From Lasioglossum baleicum (taxonomy: Eukaryota; Arthropoda; Insecta; Hymenoptera; Halictidae), in NCBI RefSeq assembly GCF_051020765.1, contig NC_134940.1, positions 15,575,712 through 15,639,711 on the forward strand: a stretch of 64,000 bases of DNA. Reading direction: 5' to 3'. Every line of letters starts with the position of its first letter. Positions within the stretch are counted from its first letter, which is position 1. The position numbers and the translations under genes were made by a program. The notes beneath the pieces are model-generated. The model was not told where the DNA came from, made no database searches, and saw only the letters and a list, made by a program, of their open reading frames with translations. Shown here piece by piece: positions 1-12,571 of this stretch.

Positions 1-2100
1 GCTAGCTCTGAGGATCTCCTGCAACGCTAGGATCATCGCCTGCAGGAAATCTTGTAGCATAAATTCCACGCGACCAGTGCTCATTCTCGGTCTCTCTGAC
101 CGTCTGTCCACTTCCGCGGGGATGTTTTTCGATCCGACCCCGTTCCATTTCGTTCTCTCGCTTGCCCCGATCCGGGAACGTGACGAGCGGCCGTGTTCGC
201 CGCCGTCTTTCCACGGAATAGATCGACAAATCCGTACGTGTCCCGCGGTATAAATCATCGTCTCGAACGTGGACAAGGTCTTCGGGTCTGGAGACCACGT
301 GTCCGATTTCGGCTCACGAAGATATAACACGATCGACGATTCCGTGCGCGTCGCTCATCGTCCGAACGATCTCAACAGCGTACCAATTCCCCGGCGACTC
401 GTTATCGGCTTCGTCTTCGTGCCGTTTTGTAGATATCTGTTTCTTCAAAAATATTCCTCGATAATTACTTTCCGATCACCGGAAACGCGCTCGACGTTCA
501 ATCACGTATCGCTCGATCTTTTATACGTTTTGAGTAAATCGTTTTTATTCCTGGATCGTGGAGAAAAGTTGATGTTAGCTCGAAAAACAACCGAAAACCC
601 AATCGAATTTAGCTGTACGGTGAAGAATTGTTGCGAAATCGTCTACAAACTCCGCAAGCTGGACCACCGTGCGACCGTTTCCGACCACTCGTCCACATCG
701 AAGAAAACCGCGATTCGTAGAACCGATTAGCAAAATGTCTGATCGATCGATTGTAAGCGTTCTCGCGTTTACGCGGGACCTCCTAAGCGCGTCTGGTTGC
801 AATATTTTTCAGACGAATAGTGTATGGATCGCGAAACGCTGTGCCCAGACGCGCTTAGCAGATCTTACCTTTGCGATGCTGCGACGCGACGAAACACCCG
901 TCCGCATTTCGATCGCAATAGACAACGGCGATTTCGTGCGAACTTTGTTCGTTCGCCACGGAAGAGTGTCGTTCTAACATAAGAACCGTGCCGTCCCGGC
1001 ACACGGCTGTCTCTGATACAGGCCGGAACATGGTAAAGGCAACGCTCTATCAGTCCGATTTCAAGTAGCTTTTTTCATTGATAATTTTCCTCGATTTCAA
1101 GATTAGATCGGACTAGATTGTCACATGTCCCGGCCTGCACCAAAAATGGCCGTGATTGTAATTCTCGCCGGACGGTGTACGCTGGCGTTCCTTCCTCAAC
1201 ACTAGACTATGTACCGATCCCATAAAAATGTCAGACTTTTTCTTGTGGAATTGGTGAGATCATAAAAGTATTTTTTTTTTGAGAAATTGTTTAGCATACT
1301 TGTTTGTCGAGTAGATAATGATCGTCCATCGGGACAATGCGCCCCGCTGTCGAAATCATCATCATCTCCCGATGGACGAGATCAGTAACGAAATACGAAA
1401 TATGAAAAATCTGAATAATTAGTTGTAAAGTAAATGTCAGTCTCGTTTAGGGTATTTCTAGTGTTACAGAGGGAACGCCACATTCGATTCTCGATCGTCG
1501 AGAAGCTATTGTTATTAGCGTTTCTTAATTTTCTGGAAGAATACGAGAGGAGCCGATCGCAACGAAAGAAAAAGAAAAGCAATACTTTCATACCCATCCA
1601 CTCACACACGCATACGCATACACATGTTTTCATCGCTTTGTACATAGGCGCATATTTATTCAAACGCATCGCGAGACAAAGTACCTGTGCATCCTCCTCG
1701 AGGAACGTTCCTCAATGTTTTTCGAGCGACTCGAACGGTTTGAGCTCGCGAGGATTCGTTTACGACCGATCATCGACTCCGCTCCTTAAAGCTGTTACGT
1801 TCCCCGAATCCCGAAACCCCACCTCCTCCGCTCCTCGAATTTCCCTGATTCTTCCTTCGTTTTTCTCTTCTTTCTTTTCTTTTTTTATTATTAAGTAAGT
1901 AATCGTTATAAGAACAGCGCCACTGTTTACCTTTTGTACTGTTGCTGGGAGACGGGTGGACACGCGGCGTTGTCTCCGCTCTCTCCCAGGAGATATATAC
2001 TACTTGAAAAATAAACAATGCATCTCTGATACTGAAACCTGTCTGACTTGGTCAATCGTCTCGCGGAGCTCCGCGGACGGAACATGCGATTCCTTACCCT
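1..2100. other. No gene recognised
   Basis: Open frames here have no familiar domain and no conserved splice pattern. There is a possible degenerate inverted pair (CAGGCCGGAACATG near 1019, CATGTCCCGGCCTG near 1124), a 13-bp hairpin at 1322-1379, and a short CA repeat near 1603-1622. Confidence 0.5.
1322..1379. repeat. 13-bp inverted repeat hairpin
   Basis: TCGTCCATCGGGA at 1322-1334 is exactly inverted at 1367-1379, with a 32-nt loop. Confidence 0.7.
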
Positions 2101-2121
2101 TGCGGAAAAATTATTCAACTA

Positions 2122-2167
2122 GATTTTATTCTATTCTATTCTATTTTATTCTATTTTACTCTATTTT
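2122..2167. repeat. TTCTA-type pentanucleotide microsatellite
   Basis: Repeated ATTTT/ATTCT units, e.g. TTCTATTCTATTCTATTTTA. Confidence 0.85.
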
Positions 2168-2209
2168 TGAAATAGTTTCTTCGTATTTTATTGCAGAAAT
2201 TAATCAAGC

Positions 2210-2724
2210 TTTTTCCATATTTTAAATCGAAGTTTATTAAATCAAGCATGTGCCGTTTTGATCGACCACCTTTTGTCATTTTTGAAAAAGATGTAAGAAT
2301 TCTTAGATTTACTGCTGTTACAGGCCGAAAAATCGTGAAAATCTGCAATGTTTACCATCTTTAAACGCTTGTTGCTCATTGCAACGTCGAAATTTTCAGG
2401 ATATGTTTAATTGAAACAGATCTACAAAACGTATTTTTAAAATTTTCAATATAGGCCCACATAAAAAAGTTGTAAAATGGATCTTTTAGTATTTCCTCTA
2501 CAATTCCGACCAATTGCAATTTCCGAAAAAATTTCTTTTCACATCCTGTAGTGAACTAAGTGCTCTAGCTTCCGAAAAAAGTTTGAATCGTATAGAATAA
2601 AAATCGTATATGTCAGAATAATATAATAAAAACATAAAACAGCGGTATTCTTTGCTTTGCGCCCCAAACTCAGTTGCGCCGGTGGCGGGTGCCTCTTTCG
2701 CCACACCCTCGTTACGGCACTGCT
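2210..2724. mobile_element. Composite fragment: mariner-type MITE interior plus hAT relic end
   Basis: 2280-2610 matches the interior of the CAGTGACTCCC element at 6658-7324, including shared segments near CACATCCTGTAGTGAACTAA. From about 2640 the sequence matches the CAGTGCCGTAACGAGGG end of the hAT relic at 19728, in inverse orientation. No complete terminal repeats remain. Confidence 0.6.
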
Positions 2725-2733
2725 AGAGTTTAA

Positions 2734-3343
2734 CCTTTAACTACCCGCGCTGGTGTAAAAAGTACACCATTACTTCAAAAAATGCTGTCCCATCACAGTA
2801 CGACTTCCCCCACCACTGCCGCTTCATGTAACCTACGCCCAATGTATACACAAAATACACACGAAGTATTGTTTTGGTGGCGGCACGTTGAACTGCTGTT
2901 TTCGTGTATTCATTCGTACAGAAGAAGGAAATGAAGAGGAGTCGCCACCAGCTTTGGCAGGTATGTATTTTGATACGAGCGAGATGTTTTATCTGCGGTA
3001 GGAAGAAGAATCGAGTAACCACTATCATCTGCGGCAGTTGCAAGAGATCAGTATGTAAACAACATATGACCACCGTTATATAGATGCGATTCGTGCAAGA
3101 CCGGCGAACAGAGCAGCGAATAAAGCAAATGTGAAAAGAATGTCACCAGATTTTCTTTTTTATTACCAATTATTATATTCATTTATCGTTATTTTCTCAA
3201 TAAATATCATAATTCATCAAGACAATGTATTTTCTTGTACTAATACAATGATATATGTACTCAATCACACAGTGATACATATGGTGTACAAAATACACTG
3301 CGCGAGTACTTGAATGAAAATTCAGGGCGCGGGTAGTTAAAGG
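2734..3343. mobile_element. piggyBac-type element flanked by TTAA
   Basis: Terminal inverted repeats CCTTTAACTACCCGCGC and GCGCGGGTAGTTAAAGG, flanked by TTAA at 2730-2733 and 3344-3347. The interior (about 610 bp) has open frames but no transposase domain I recognise, so it is non-autonomous. Confidence 0.8.
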
Positions 3344-3347
3344 TTAA

Positions 3348-4440
3348 AGGATGTAGGAAAGATATCGAAGACTCTCAATTATCTAATATAAAGAGTACAA
3401 TATATTCTTTAGAGTAATGGAATACACTTGTAGTGTGTTGTATTATTAGCGGAAGCTAATTCCCGAGCTCTCGGTTTTGACGCACTGAGAAATGCGGGGG
3501 TAAATTGATTGACTTGACTTAAGAACCGCGTTTCGCAACTTCTTTCAAGTTAAAACGATCGAAAGGGAATCAGAGCCAATCTCACTAGACGCGTACAGAT
3601 TCGTGTTCAGTCTTTAACTAAGCCCGTGGTGGCCAAGCTCGAGCCCTTTATATACTAATGAAATTGCTCAGAAAATGGTAGTGGGGGTAAACGGAAATCT
3701 GGAAGATTGTCTATGTTTCCCAAATGTATGCACTTTCCCATTAGGGAAAAAACTATTTACATTTGGGCATGCGAGCTGGACCTTCTGCATGAACACGTGG
3801 TTTCAAGAAGGGAGCAAAAGTCACGTAGGCAAAGTCTCCGTACGCAACAGTATCATACCAATGGTATCATATCCATAAAATTGAAAAGATCATAGGGAAT
3901 GGAAATATACTTGGTCCGAAGAAAGGGTAAAAGATCGAAATCGTGCTCGCGAGCAAATCCTCTGTACGAACGACGCTTGAACCACCTTCTGAATAAAGCT
4001 GATTTCGCTGCGAGGGCGTGACGCGGCCATATTTCACGCGACGAGCATAGCGCGCCCACCTGATACAACCGCCCTCCACAGTCATTGTGTCGGTTGATTT
4101 TTATCGTTCGCGAAGTTGAGAAACCCGCGAGACAATCCCGACCGTCTGTTCGGCCGAGTGCGATGAGATGAGGTGAGGTTTCTCGATGAATCATCAGCCT
4201 TGGGGCGAGATCCCGTTCGACCAATCGAATGCGAACGATTCTTAGATCGCTGGACCGTGGATCTCTCGCTGATTGTCAACAAAATCAATCTCTATTGTCT
4301 CTCAACTGCAACTGTAAGAACCGAGGTTCGCATAGATCACCATTCCAGAAGCACTCTGGCCTGGGTAGAAATCGATACTCGATCTCTCGCCTATTCGAAC
4401 ATCGATTCCTGTCACGTGAACTATTGCGATCTGAGGAGCC
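3348..4440. other. No gene recognised
   Basis: Unassigned sequence. Open frames on both strands overlap and show no domain signature. Confidence 0.4.
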
Positions 4441-4479
4441 AGATTAACACTAACAAGGGAAATACCCCTTGGGGTATTT

Positions 4480-4715
4480 GTCCGACTTCGATTTTGATCA
4501 TTTCATGTGAGACGATGGTATATGGATCCCTAATGATTTAAAGGTATAAACAATTGAACTTTCATACCTTGTTGTTTTCCAAGTTCCATTAGCCGTGTAA
4601 GCAGGTTGCGTGAAAGTTCAATTGTTTATATCTTTAAAACTATTGAGTAACTTCACCTAATATTTTGCAGACATCATTAGGGATCCATATATGTACCATC
4701 GTCTCACAAAAGATT
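4480..4715. mobile_element. Foldback element
   Basis: Arms carrying GTGAGACGATGGTATATGGA and ATCCCTAATGAT are repeated inverted around 4560-4620 with matching AACAATTGAACTTTCA segments. The same sequence recurs near 17960-18220. Confidence 0.65.
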
Positions 4716-4959
4716 AGATTCGAATTTTTCGTCGTAAATATCGAATCGAAGAAGCGACTCGGAGTGATTCAGATCCCATCACTACTTTTATATGCCAGCA
4801 AAAGGGACGACAAGATGTATGCGGCGGCCTTAACGTTAACAAGTATGTATAAAGTCCGCGGCTTAGTCATCGATCGCGCCATTACCGTTCGAGGTCTCTA
4901 ACTTACGTCGAAAGTCAAATAAAACGAAAGAGGTCCGAAGAAAGGGAGGCGTGTTGTGT

Positions 4960-4963
<4 letters not shown>

Positions 4964-5012
<49 letters not shown>
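4964..5012. repeat. (GA)n microsatellite
   Basis: About 25 GA units. The long Ser/Leu open frames across it on the minus strand are artefacts of the repeat. Confidence 0.95.
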
Positions 5013-5013
<1 letters not shown>

Positions 5014-5324
5014 AAGAGAGAGAAGATGTAGCCGCGAGCGGATCCCCGCAGATCGTCCCTGACGACCAGACAATGGGAAGTGACACGAATCCTGACGACG
5101 CGACGCGGTAACAACGAACTCTCTTGTTTCTTTCCGCGGCCATTTTTCTCCCCTGACCCAAATACAAAACCCAGAAACGGCAGAAACAATCGGACCGGAT
5201 CGTGACCGAACTGTAATCGAGTTTTTTACGGTTCGGTAAATAACGTGCCTCGATGATAAACCAAACGGAAAACTTTGTCCCCGATCGCTATCGATGCAAT
5301 CTCTCCTATCGGCACTTGCATCTT

Positions 5325-5353
5325 CGAGATCGAGATCGAGATCGAGATCGAGC
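5325..5353. repeat. (GAGATC)n short tandem repeat
   Basis: Four to five GAGATC units, which read as Asp-Leu or Glu-Ile repeats in open frames. Confidence 0.85.
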
Positions 5354-5399
5354 CTCGCGCGGACAGAAGGTCGGCTCGCCGCCTGCAATGGATCGCTCC

Positions 5400-6655
5400 G
5401 ACGCAGTGTTGCATTTCGATGCGTCAGACTAAATTTCGTTTTCGACGAGTAGCCTGTGGATTTTTATGCAAAGCAAACATTGCCTGCATTAAGTGCCATC
5501 GTCAAATCATTCTTAACCTTCGGACTGGTACGAGTTCTAGGCATACAACAGTCCGGGACAATATTAAGTGTGCTCTTAAAAAATGAACGAAACTGGGTAT
5601 CGGTAAGCAGAAACGTGGTTAAAAAATTATATACAGGGTGACAAAAAATAACGGAGTTAAACATTTTTTGTTGTATTAAAAAATGATTCTAAAAGCAGTT
5701 TTAGTTTTTCCCGAATTTTCCATTTTTCCGTGATACTTACCCATTTTTTTAAATCTAAAAACCTGATTCGGACTACAACGAACATTTAAACAAAGGAAAA
5801 TTTTTACTTTACAGACGCGATTCAAATAAATCTTGAAAAGGATCCAAACTAGGATCGAAACGTTGATTTTGTTTGACAATTAGCAAAATTGCTTCATAAT
5901 TAGTAGTAAACGATTGAACCGTTGCGCCGAAAGCATTTTTAAATTGTAATATACTACTTGAAAAGCTAAAATACCATTTATCTGTATAATGTGCTATCTT
6001 TTTGTCGCGGAGTGTAAATCGATCTTTTATCTAGCGATTTCGACTATTGAAAACCCCCATTTTTGTATTATCAAGAAATGAGAAAAAGCGCACTCCACAG
6101 CCTTGCAATCCTGGAAAATGGAGTCTGCCCCCTTAAAGAGGGTCGTTTGTCCAGGAAGACATGAACGCGATGTACTTTCGATTCCGTTAGATCTAACGTC
6201 GTTGCTCGCCACTCGCCGAACATACGAGCACGCGTTCGTAGACTTTCCCGAACGCTTCTCCTGTTATTTCCGTCGCTCGAAAGCGGCCGAAAGAGTCGAT
6301 TGCGTAACCGTAGCCTCGCATAACCGATGAGCGGAAGATGGACAAAAGTCTGTCTCTTAGGTCACTCGGCAGCAGAACATTCTCCCGATTCCCCAAGCTG
6401 AACCTCCTCGGAAAAAACGCAAGCCAATTTTCCTGTTAACCCTCGTGCATCGTTTCGGACAAATTCGGACATTTCCATTTTCGGAATTCGATTGGCTGGC
6501 GTTCGATTCTCGATCGAATCGAACTCTTTTAGCCTTGCTATCTATGTATCTACATATTTGCTCATCTATTCGACAACTCGGATGTTCCTTTCGTGAGGAC
6601 ACGAAAAGATCCGATCGGAGATTTAAACAAGATTTGATAGTGTTTAATTTGCACT
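5400..6655. other. No gene; piggyBac-type MITE remnants
   Basis: Mostly unassigned. 6050-6136 resembles the right end of the GGTAGACTC family (CTTGCAATCCTGGAAAA .. CCCCC followed by TTAA at 6133). Confidence 0.4.
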
Positions 6656-6657
6656 TA

Positions 6658-7324
6658 CAGTGACTCCCACTAATATTCGGACACTCTTAAAAAGACCATA
6701 ACCTTTTTAATATTGAAATATACGACTTGAAATTTTTGGAGAAGTTAGAACAATTGATTTGCTACACAACACGACAAAAATTTCTGAAAAAAACTGCAAG
6801 TTGTCGGAATTGCAGAGAAAATACTGAAAATTGTATTTTTCAACTTTTTTATGTGGGCTTATATGGAAAATTTAGAAAACACGTTTCGCAGATTTGTATT
6901 ACTTAAACATATTATGAAAATTTCGTCAAAATCGGTCGACCTTGTAATGAGCTACAAACGTTTAAAGACGGTAAAAATGGCAATTTTTCACGATTTTCGG
7001 CTCCCAACTGCAATAATTCTAAAGATTCTTACATCTTTCATTGCCTGTCGTATTTTTCCCGCATCAACCGATTACTATGAAACTTTCACAGTGCATATAA
7101 TTGACACAGCTCTACAAAACGTATTTTTCAAAATTTTAATATAGGCCCGCATAAAAAAATTGTAAAATGCAACTTTTAGTATTTTCTCTACAATTCCGAC
7201 CAAATGTAATTTTATTAAAAAATTTCTTCTCACATCCTGCAGTAAACTAATTGTTCTAGCTTCAATATTAACAAAGTTATCGTTTTTTTTTTTGAGAGCG
7301 TCCGAATATTAATGGGAGTCGCTG
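6658..7324. mobile_element. Tc1/mariner-type MITE (CAGTGACTCCC family), complete
   Basis: Inverted ends CAGTGACTCCCACTAATATT and AATATTAATGGGAGTCGCTG, flanked by TA. Length 667 bp. No transposase frame. Other copies: 44688-45411 (complete), 11587 (left end), about 15540-15719 (right end), 2210-2610 (interior). Confidence 0.88.
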
Positions 7325-7329
7325 TAATC

Positions 7330-8160
7330 CCAGCAACTTTCACTGTTCTTGAAGAAGGAACAACAAGCTAATCGTCAGTTCGAATAGTTCATACTAACTT
7401 ATACTACATTGATAAATACAATCTAGAGAAATTTCGTTCATATTATAATAAAAATAACCAATTAACGGACTTGCCCCACTCCACTGTATATAAATATGTA
7501 CAAACAATAAAAGTGAAATTTACTCGGTACTTTTTACTCTGATTCGAAAATGGCCGGATCGTTGATCGTTCGACCGATTACAAATTACAATTTACATCGC
7601 GACAGCGCAGCGTTGCGTTAACGTTAAAGTCTGTGGCAGCCGGTCGGATGTCCTGATGCGCTGTGAAAAACGTGCAACAAGCGGAGACCTAATTTAATCG
7701 CGACGCATCGAGGATCGAATTTGTCTCTGTCTCGAAGGATACTTGTTATTGACGATAAGTGTTGCTCGTAGCAAATAAACGAGGAGGAAAGGCGTATCGT
7801 GTAACAGGGTTGCTTAACCTGCCGAGAAACTATTATACAGAGAGGAGCGAGATAGAGGGTGGGGGGGGGGCGGCAGGAAAAGATAGAAAGAGGGAGAGAG
7901 AGGAATAGAAACCCGTTAGGCAAAAAGACGAGTCGTTAATCGGGACTCATTGTACGAATAACGGAGGTTCGATTGGCGTTGAAGAAAAGATTTGACCTTC
8001 CGTCTCCTCGCCTCGTGTTTCTTCATCCAACAGTCATCGAACCGTTTGTTCTTCCTCCTGCTTCTGTTCCTGTTACGTCATCGATCTCTTTTTATTTGAT
8101 ACCACAAAAAATCGCCATTTTCGAAGCCCGGATTCTTCAAGGATCTTGCTAAAGTCGGTA
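7330..8160. other. No gene recognised
   Basis: Contains a G run near 7861-7870 and a purine tract. Nothing else I can assign. Confidence 0.4.
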
Positions 8161-8399
8161 GCAGTTAACCCTCTGCGCGCTCCGAATTATTTTTCAATTT
8201 TATTGCCAACAACTCCCTACTATTTATAAAAATATTTTGCTGGTACTTAATAAAATTGCTGCTGGTCAAACAAATGCTCGATTTTCTACTCTTTTTCTCA
8301 TTTATACAGGTTAAATATTTTATTTGAAATCTACTTCAAAGGACAGTTCCTTTTTTTTTTTGACTGCCACTTATTTTAAACAATTTTCCTTACTAATTA

Positions 8400-8612
8400 G
8401 CAGACTGCGGATCTTTATGCATTTATGAAGAAATTGGTTGGACGAAATGTATAAACAGATTTAAAATATTCAAGAATGTTGTAATTTTGCTTTTAACGTG
8501 ACAAAGTCGTTAATGGATGAATTCAATTTTACCACGTTTTTATTTTATATTATTCCTGCTTCCCGCAATTATTGCAAAACATTTTTATTTTGCATACAGA
8601 TCCGCTGTCTAC
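8400..8612. mobile_element. TAGACTGCGGATC-family MITE (diverged)
   Basis: Left end AGACTGCGGATCTTTATGCA and right end GCATACAGATCCGCTGTCT, about 210 bp, inside a larger TTAA-type fragment that begins near 8165. Confidence 0.75.
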
Positions 8613-8686
8613 TAATTAGATTATTTAATGTGTACATACATATGTATATCTATATGTACAAAAATAATCTATTTTGAATAGTCTAT

Positions 8687-8766
8687 TTTACCGTGAATAG
8701 TTGTTGACATTAAACGGCCAGGATGACTGGTGTGGGTGTTTAATGACAACAACTATTGACGGTAAA
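8687..8766. repeat. Long hairpin, 29-nt arms
   Basis: TTTACCGTGAATAGTTGTTG.. at 8687-8715 pairs with ..CAACAACTATTGACGGTAAA at 8738-8766, with two mismatches and a loop of about 22 nt. Confidence 0.75.
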
Positions 8767-8948
8767 GCCGTCCGCCAAGGGTGCGATTTACCAAGAACTT
8801 GACACTCCGAGCGTCACTGGAACTGGAAGAGTGATTGCTCGGGTAAACTCTAGTGACCAGAGTCTAGTCCTAATCCCAAGGACACCTTGTTGCCAGCGTG
8901 TTCGCTACCTGCACCCTTAGGTGCTTTGGGTTTTTCCCTGAACGGATA

Positions 8949-9290
8949 TACAGGGTGTCCCAAAATTCCTACCAAACAGCCGGAAATGGGAGGTTCCTGA
9001 GATCACTTGAAGCAATATTTTCCTTTGCAAAAATGTTATCTGCGGCTTTGTTTAGGAGTTATTAACGAAAAACACGGACCAATCAGAGCGCGACCTGAAC
9101 GCGAGTTGGCACAGTCGGCCAATAGACAGTTGACGCGCCATGACTACTGTGCCAATTCGCGTCTAGGTCGCGCTGTGATTGGTCCGTGTTTTTCGTTAAT
9201 AACTCGTAAACAAAGCCGCGTGTAACATTTTTGCAAAGGAAAATATTGCTTCAAATGATCTCAGGAATCTCCCATTTCCTCACGCTGCCC
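8949..9290. mobile_element. Foldback MITE (CAGGGTGTCCCAAAATTC family), right end degraded
   Basis: Shares its whole length with the complete copy at 17528-17886, including the palindromic core AACGAAAAACACGGACCAAT and its inverse. Confidence 0.8.
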
Positions 9291-9490
9291 ACTCTCGACG
9301 CGACGTTCGCTTATTCGATATTTCTTTCGTATAGCTCTCAAACTTTGTTGTAATTTACATTTGTCTGTGCAACTTATATTTGTTTTTAACTAAAAAGTAT
9401 AAGAGAAATTAAATGAATAAAGGAAGAACGAAATACGTATAAAAACCCATTTCATTTACATTTATCTTTCTCTGATGCCGAATCACACTC

Positions 9491-11019
9491 TACAAAGGAG
9501 TGCATTCTCGTTTCCAGGATTGCAAGGGTGCAGGATGCGCCTTCTCATTTCTCGATAATGCAAAGATGAGGTTTTCCAGTAATCAAAAGCGCTAGATAAA
9601 AGATGAATTTTAGGCGTAGTAATTTGCATTATTCGGCAGCACGTGGCTGGAGGAAGCGAGAGCGAACTGCTCGCATTTCTCGATACGGGCCTTCGCCGAG
9701 AGATGTGGCCTAACGGTACAATCCCCGAACCGATGAAGACGGTCTCGTTCGCGACAAACAGCCAGGAATGTTTCCTGGGATCTGGGAACTTGGAACTGGG
9801 ATAAGTGGCAACCTTCGTATGCTCAATATGGTTGTATAATTCATTCTCGCGTGAATAATTCGGTAAACGATGATCGGATCGCCTCGCGACGTCGCGTCGC
9901 ACGTTGTCTGCGATGGATCGTTCACCTCGCACGATCTGCCCGCGTCCGTGTTCTGTGCAGATTCGACTGGGCCGGTCGGTTCAACGACCCTGGGCTCGTA
10001 CGTTCGGCTCGTTAACAAGAGGCACCGGTTTAGCGCGGCCGTGAAGGATAAATTTAAAGGAGGCAACGCCTCCCGAAACGCTGAAACGTCCCTGACCCGC
10101 GTAAAAACCTTCCGATTCCGATTTCGATTCCGAGCAGCGCGCACACGGGGGAAACGTGGCGGACGAATCTCGTCGCTGCCAACAGTGTTCAACGGCTTAG
10201 CCAAATCTTTTGTTCGACGATCGTGGATAATCGTGCGGGAGCTTCCGTCCATCAATCCAAATCTCATCCGATCGTCGGAAAAGCTAATCTTATAGTCTTC
10301 TTAACAAACGATTCGCGTCATTATTACACATTTATGAAAAGAAGACGATAAGATTCGCAGTTCCGACGATCGGTTGGGACCTTGGATTCGTGGCGAAAGC
10401 TCCCGCACGATTGTCAACGATCGTCGAACAAAAGATTTTTGCAAAAATAGAAAATGCCCGCCAGCCGGCTTTGTAATCGACTGGACGAAAGGGGTGGCCT
10501 GAGCATGGCGCAAGGTGCACGATGCAAACGGATTCGCGTGTAGGCAAAGCGAAAGTGCGCGGGCCCATGATTCTCGTTGGCGTGCACCGCGCACCATGTG
10601 CCCAGTTACCAAGCGTTATCGGGACGTTCGCGCTCGCACTCGCGAGAACCGATAAAACGCTTGATGTTTCTCCTCACGTGACAGAAACGCGTTTCTCTCG
10701 CCAGAGAAACTCGGACACGCTCGGCGAATCAGGCTTTCGGACGATTTCGGAAAAGAAATTTTGTGTTTTCGGTTTCAATTTTGTTTTCGATTTCAATACG
10801 GTGCGGCGCGGCGCGTCGCCGAAATTTTGGACGTGTTTATTCCCGATCATCGAATTGCAAATCAAATATTTAATATTGCACCTCTGACCGCCTTATACTC
10901 CCTTGCTACCTTCCACACCTGTACTTGTCTATGTATAACCATCTTTGCATTATCTAGAACTGAGAAAGCGCACCCCGCAAACCCTTGCAATCCTAGAAAC
11001 GTTAGTCTATCCCCTTTAA
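9491..11019. mobile_element. TTAA-type MITE halves separated by other sequence
   Basis: 9500-9660 matches the left half of the GGTAGACTC family (CGTTTCCAGGATTGCAAGGG ..), and 10950-11019 matches the inverted right end (CCTTGCAATCCTAGAAACG ..). Either one interrupted element or two truncated copies. Confidence 0.5.
10196..10440. repeat. Imperfect palindrome
   Basis: CAAATCTTTTGTTCGACGAT at the left is inverted at the right (ATCGTCGAACAAAAGATTTT). Inner arms GCGGGAGCTT and AAGCTCCCGC also pair. Confidence 0.75.
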
Positions 11020-11029
11020 AAGTCGAATA

Positions 11030-12550
11030 TGCATCGAGGATAAACGGAACAGACTCGATCACGTTCGAATTGCAGAGGATACGATTCGGTCGAATTGATA
11101 ATGGGTTGATTCGGTTGATGGGAATGTCGGCGGATAATTCCGGTCGCGGCTCAAGGATTCCGCCGAAACCGCCCACGCATAAACGGTTTGGATAGCGTCG
11201 GTTAACGTGTGTCGGATCATCGAGCCGGTGACCGTCAAACCTTGGCTCTTCGCTGCGTGAGAGAAACAAAGAAAGAGCGAGAGAGAAATAAGCGCGCGAT
11301 ATCTGCCGAATGGACAAAGAGACATAGTAAACGTGTATCTAGGGTGGACCTTATTTTTCGACCATACAATTTTTGACACGACTCCTCCCAATATTGTTCC
11401 ATTCCATGAAAAAAAATGATATACCTAAAGCAGTTTTGGGTAGACCCCCCGCCTTTCTAATATTGAATTGTTACAAATTCATCAACTTCAAATGTGTTTT
11501 TGATAGCTGACACAGTGCTACTCACTTTGATAGGTTTAACTGTAAGAGTGAAAAAGTTTAAAAAAAGACACATGTTAAGTTTTATACAGTGACTCCCAGT
11601 AATATTCGGACACTCTTAAAAACACCGCAACTATCCAAATATCGGACAATACGATTTGAACTTTTTTGAAAAGCTAGAGGAATTAGTTTACTACAGTATG
11701 AACACAGAATAATGAATACAGAATAATGAAAATTAAGAAGTTTGAATATTCGATTCACTCGAGTCAATGTGTGGTGTTCACACCGATACACCAGAGCCGA
11801 CATCAATCGTCGATCGTGTCCACGATTCAGGACAACGAAGGAGCTTTTACTGTATATCTGATTAATAGACCGTGGATCTTTATGCATTTATACCAAAATT
11901 GAGTAGATGAAAATATTTTTTGCGTTCCGGACATATAAAGTTTCATGTAAACAGTTATGTAGAATGCGAGGTGCGGGTAACTGAAGGATAATTTGTGCAA
12001 TATGTGTAGTAAATAGTGTCGCATATGGGTCGCCTTAGGTTGAGCTATTTACGTCTACTATATCAACTAATGGGAACTAATTGGCAACTAAAGACTTCAG
12101 ACATCGAAGGTTCTGATAATCGAGGTCCTGCTGCATAATTACAAACCAACAACCGCAAAAAGCGGTTTGTTGCTTGCGGCGCAAGCAAACAAGACCGTGT
12201 TTACCATGGACCGACAACGATAAGGAATCATCCATCCGTTGTTTACGTCCCGCGGAAACAACGCACGAAACCGGCCGGTGAATAACAGGACGAAAGGTGG
12301 CGATCTTCCGCGATATGTAGCGGTCGCGCTGCTATCGAGAGACAGAGAGAAAAAGAGAGAGAAATAGAGAGAATCGTTGAAACATCCTGCGGGACAGCAA
12401 TTAGGGTAAACTGTGCTATTGCTGGCACTGCTATTGTATTTAGTTATTGGCACTTTTGATTTAAACGGCAAATACTAAGAATTCCTGGTACATATAGAAA
12501 ATCATTCTGCAATTGCTTCTTATTTATATTTCAAAGCAACGTTGTAAGTT
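11030..12550. other. No gene; single-ended MITE fragments
   Basis: 11587 starts a left end of the CAGTGACTCCC family. 11866 starts a single TAGACCGTGGATC end. The rest is unassigned. Confidence 0.45.
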
Positions 12551-12571
12551 TTCATAACGGAGTTCCACATA

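Noticed and set aside
4863..5388. Overlapping minus-strand open frames rich in Ser and Leu
   Set aside because: Produced by the (GA)n microsatellite and the GAGATC repeat; no domain and no splice context.
8757..8945. GC-rich segment resembling a structured RNA
   Set aside because: No match I recognise to tRNA, snRNA or rRNA, and no box motifs. Left only as context to the hairpin at 8687.
9710..10267. 185-codon minus-strand open frame
   Set aside because: Lies across MITE fragments and a palindrome, with a competing frame on the other strand (9870-10295). Composition is arbitrary and no family is recognised.
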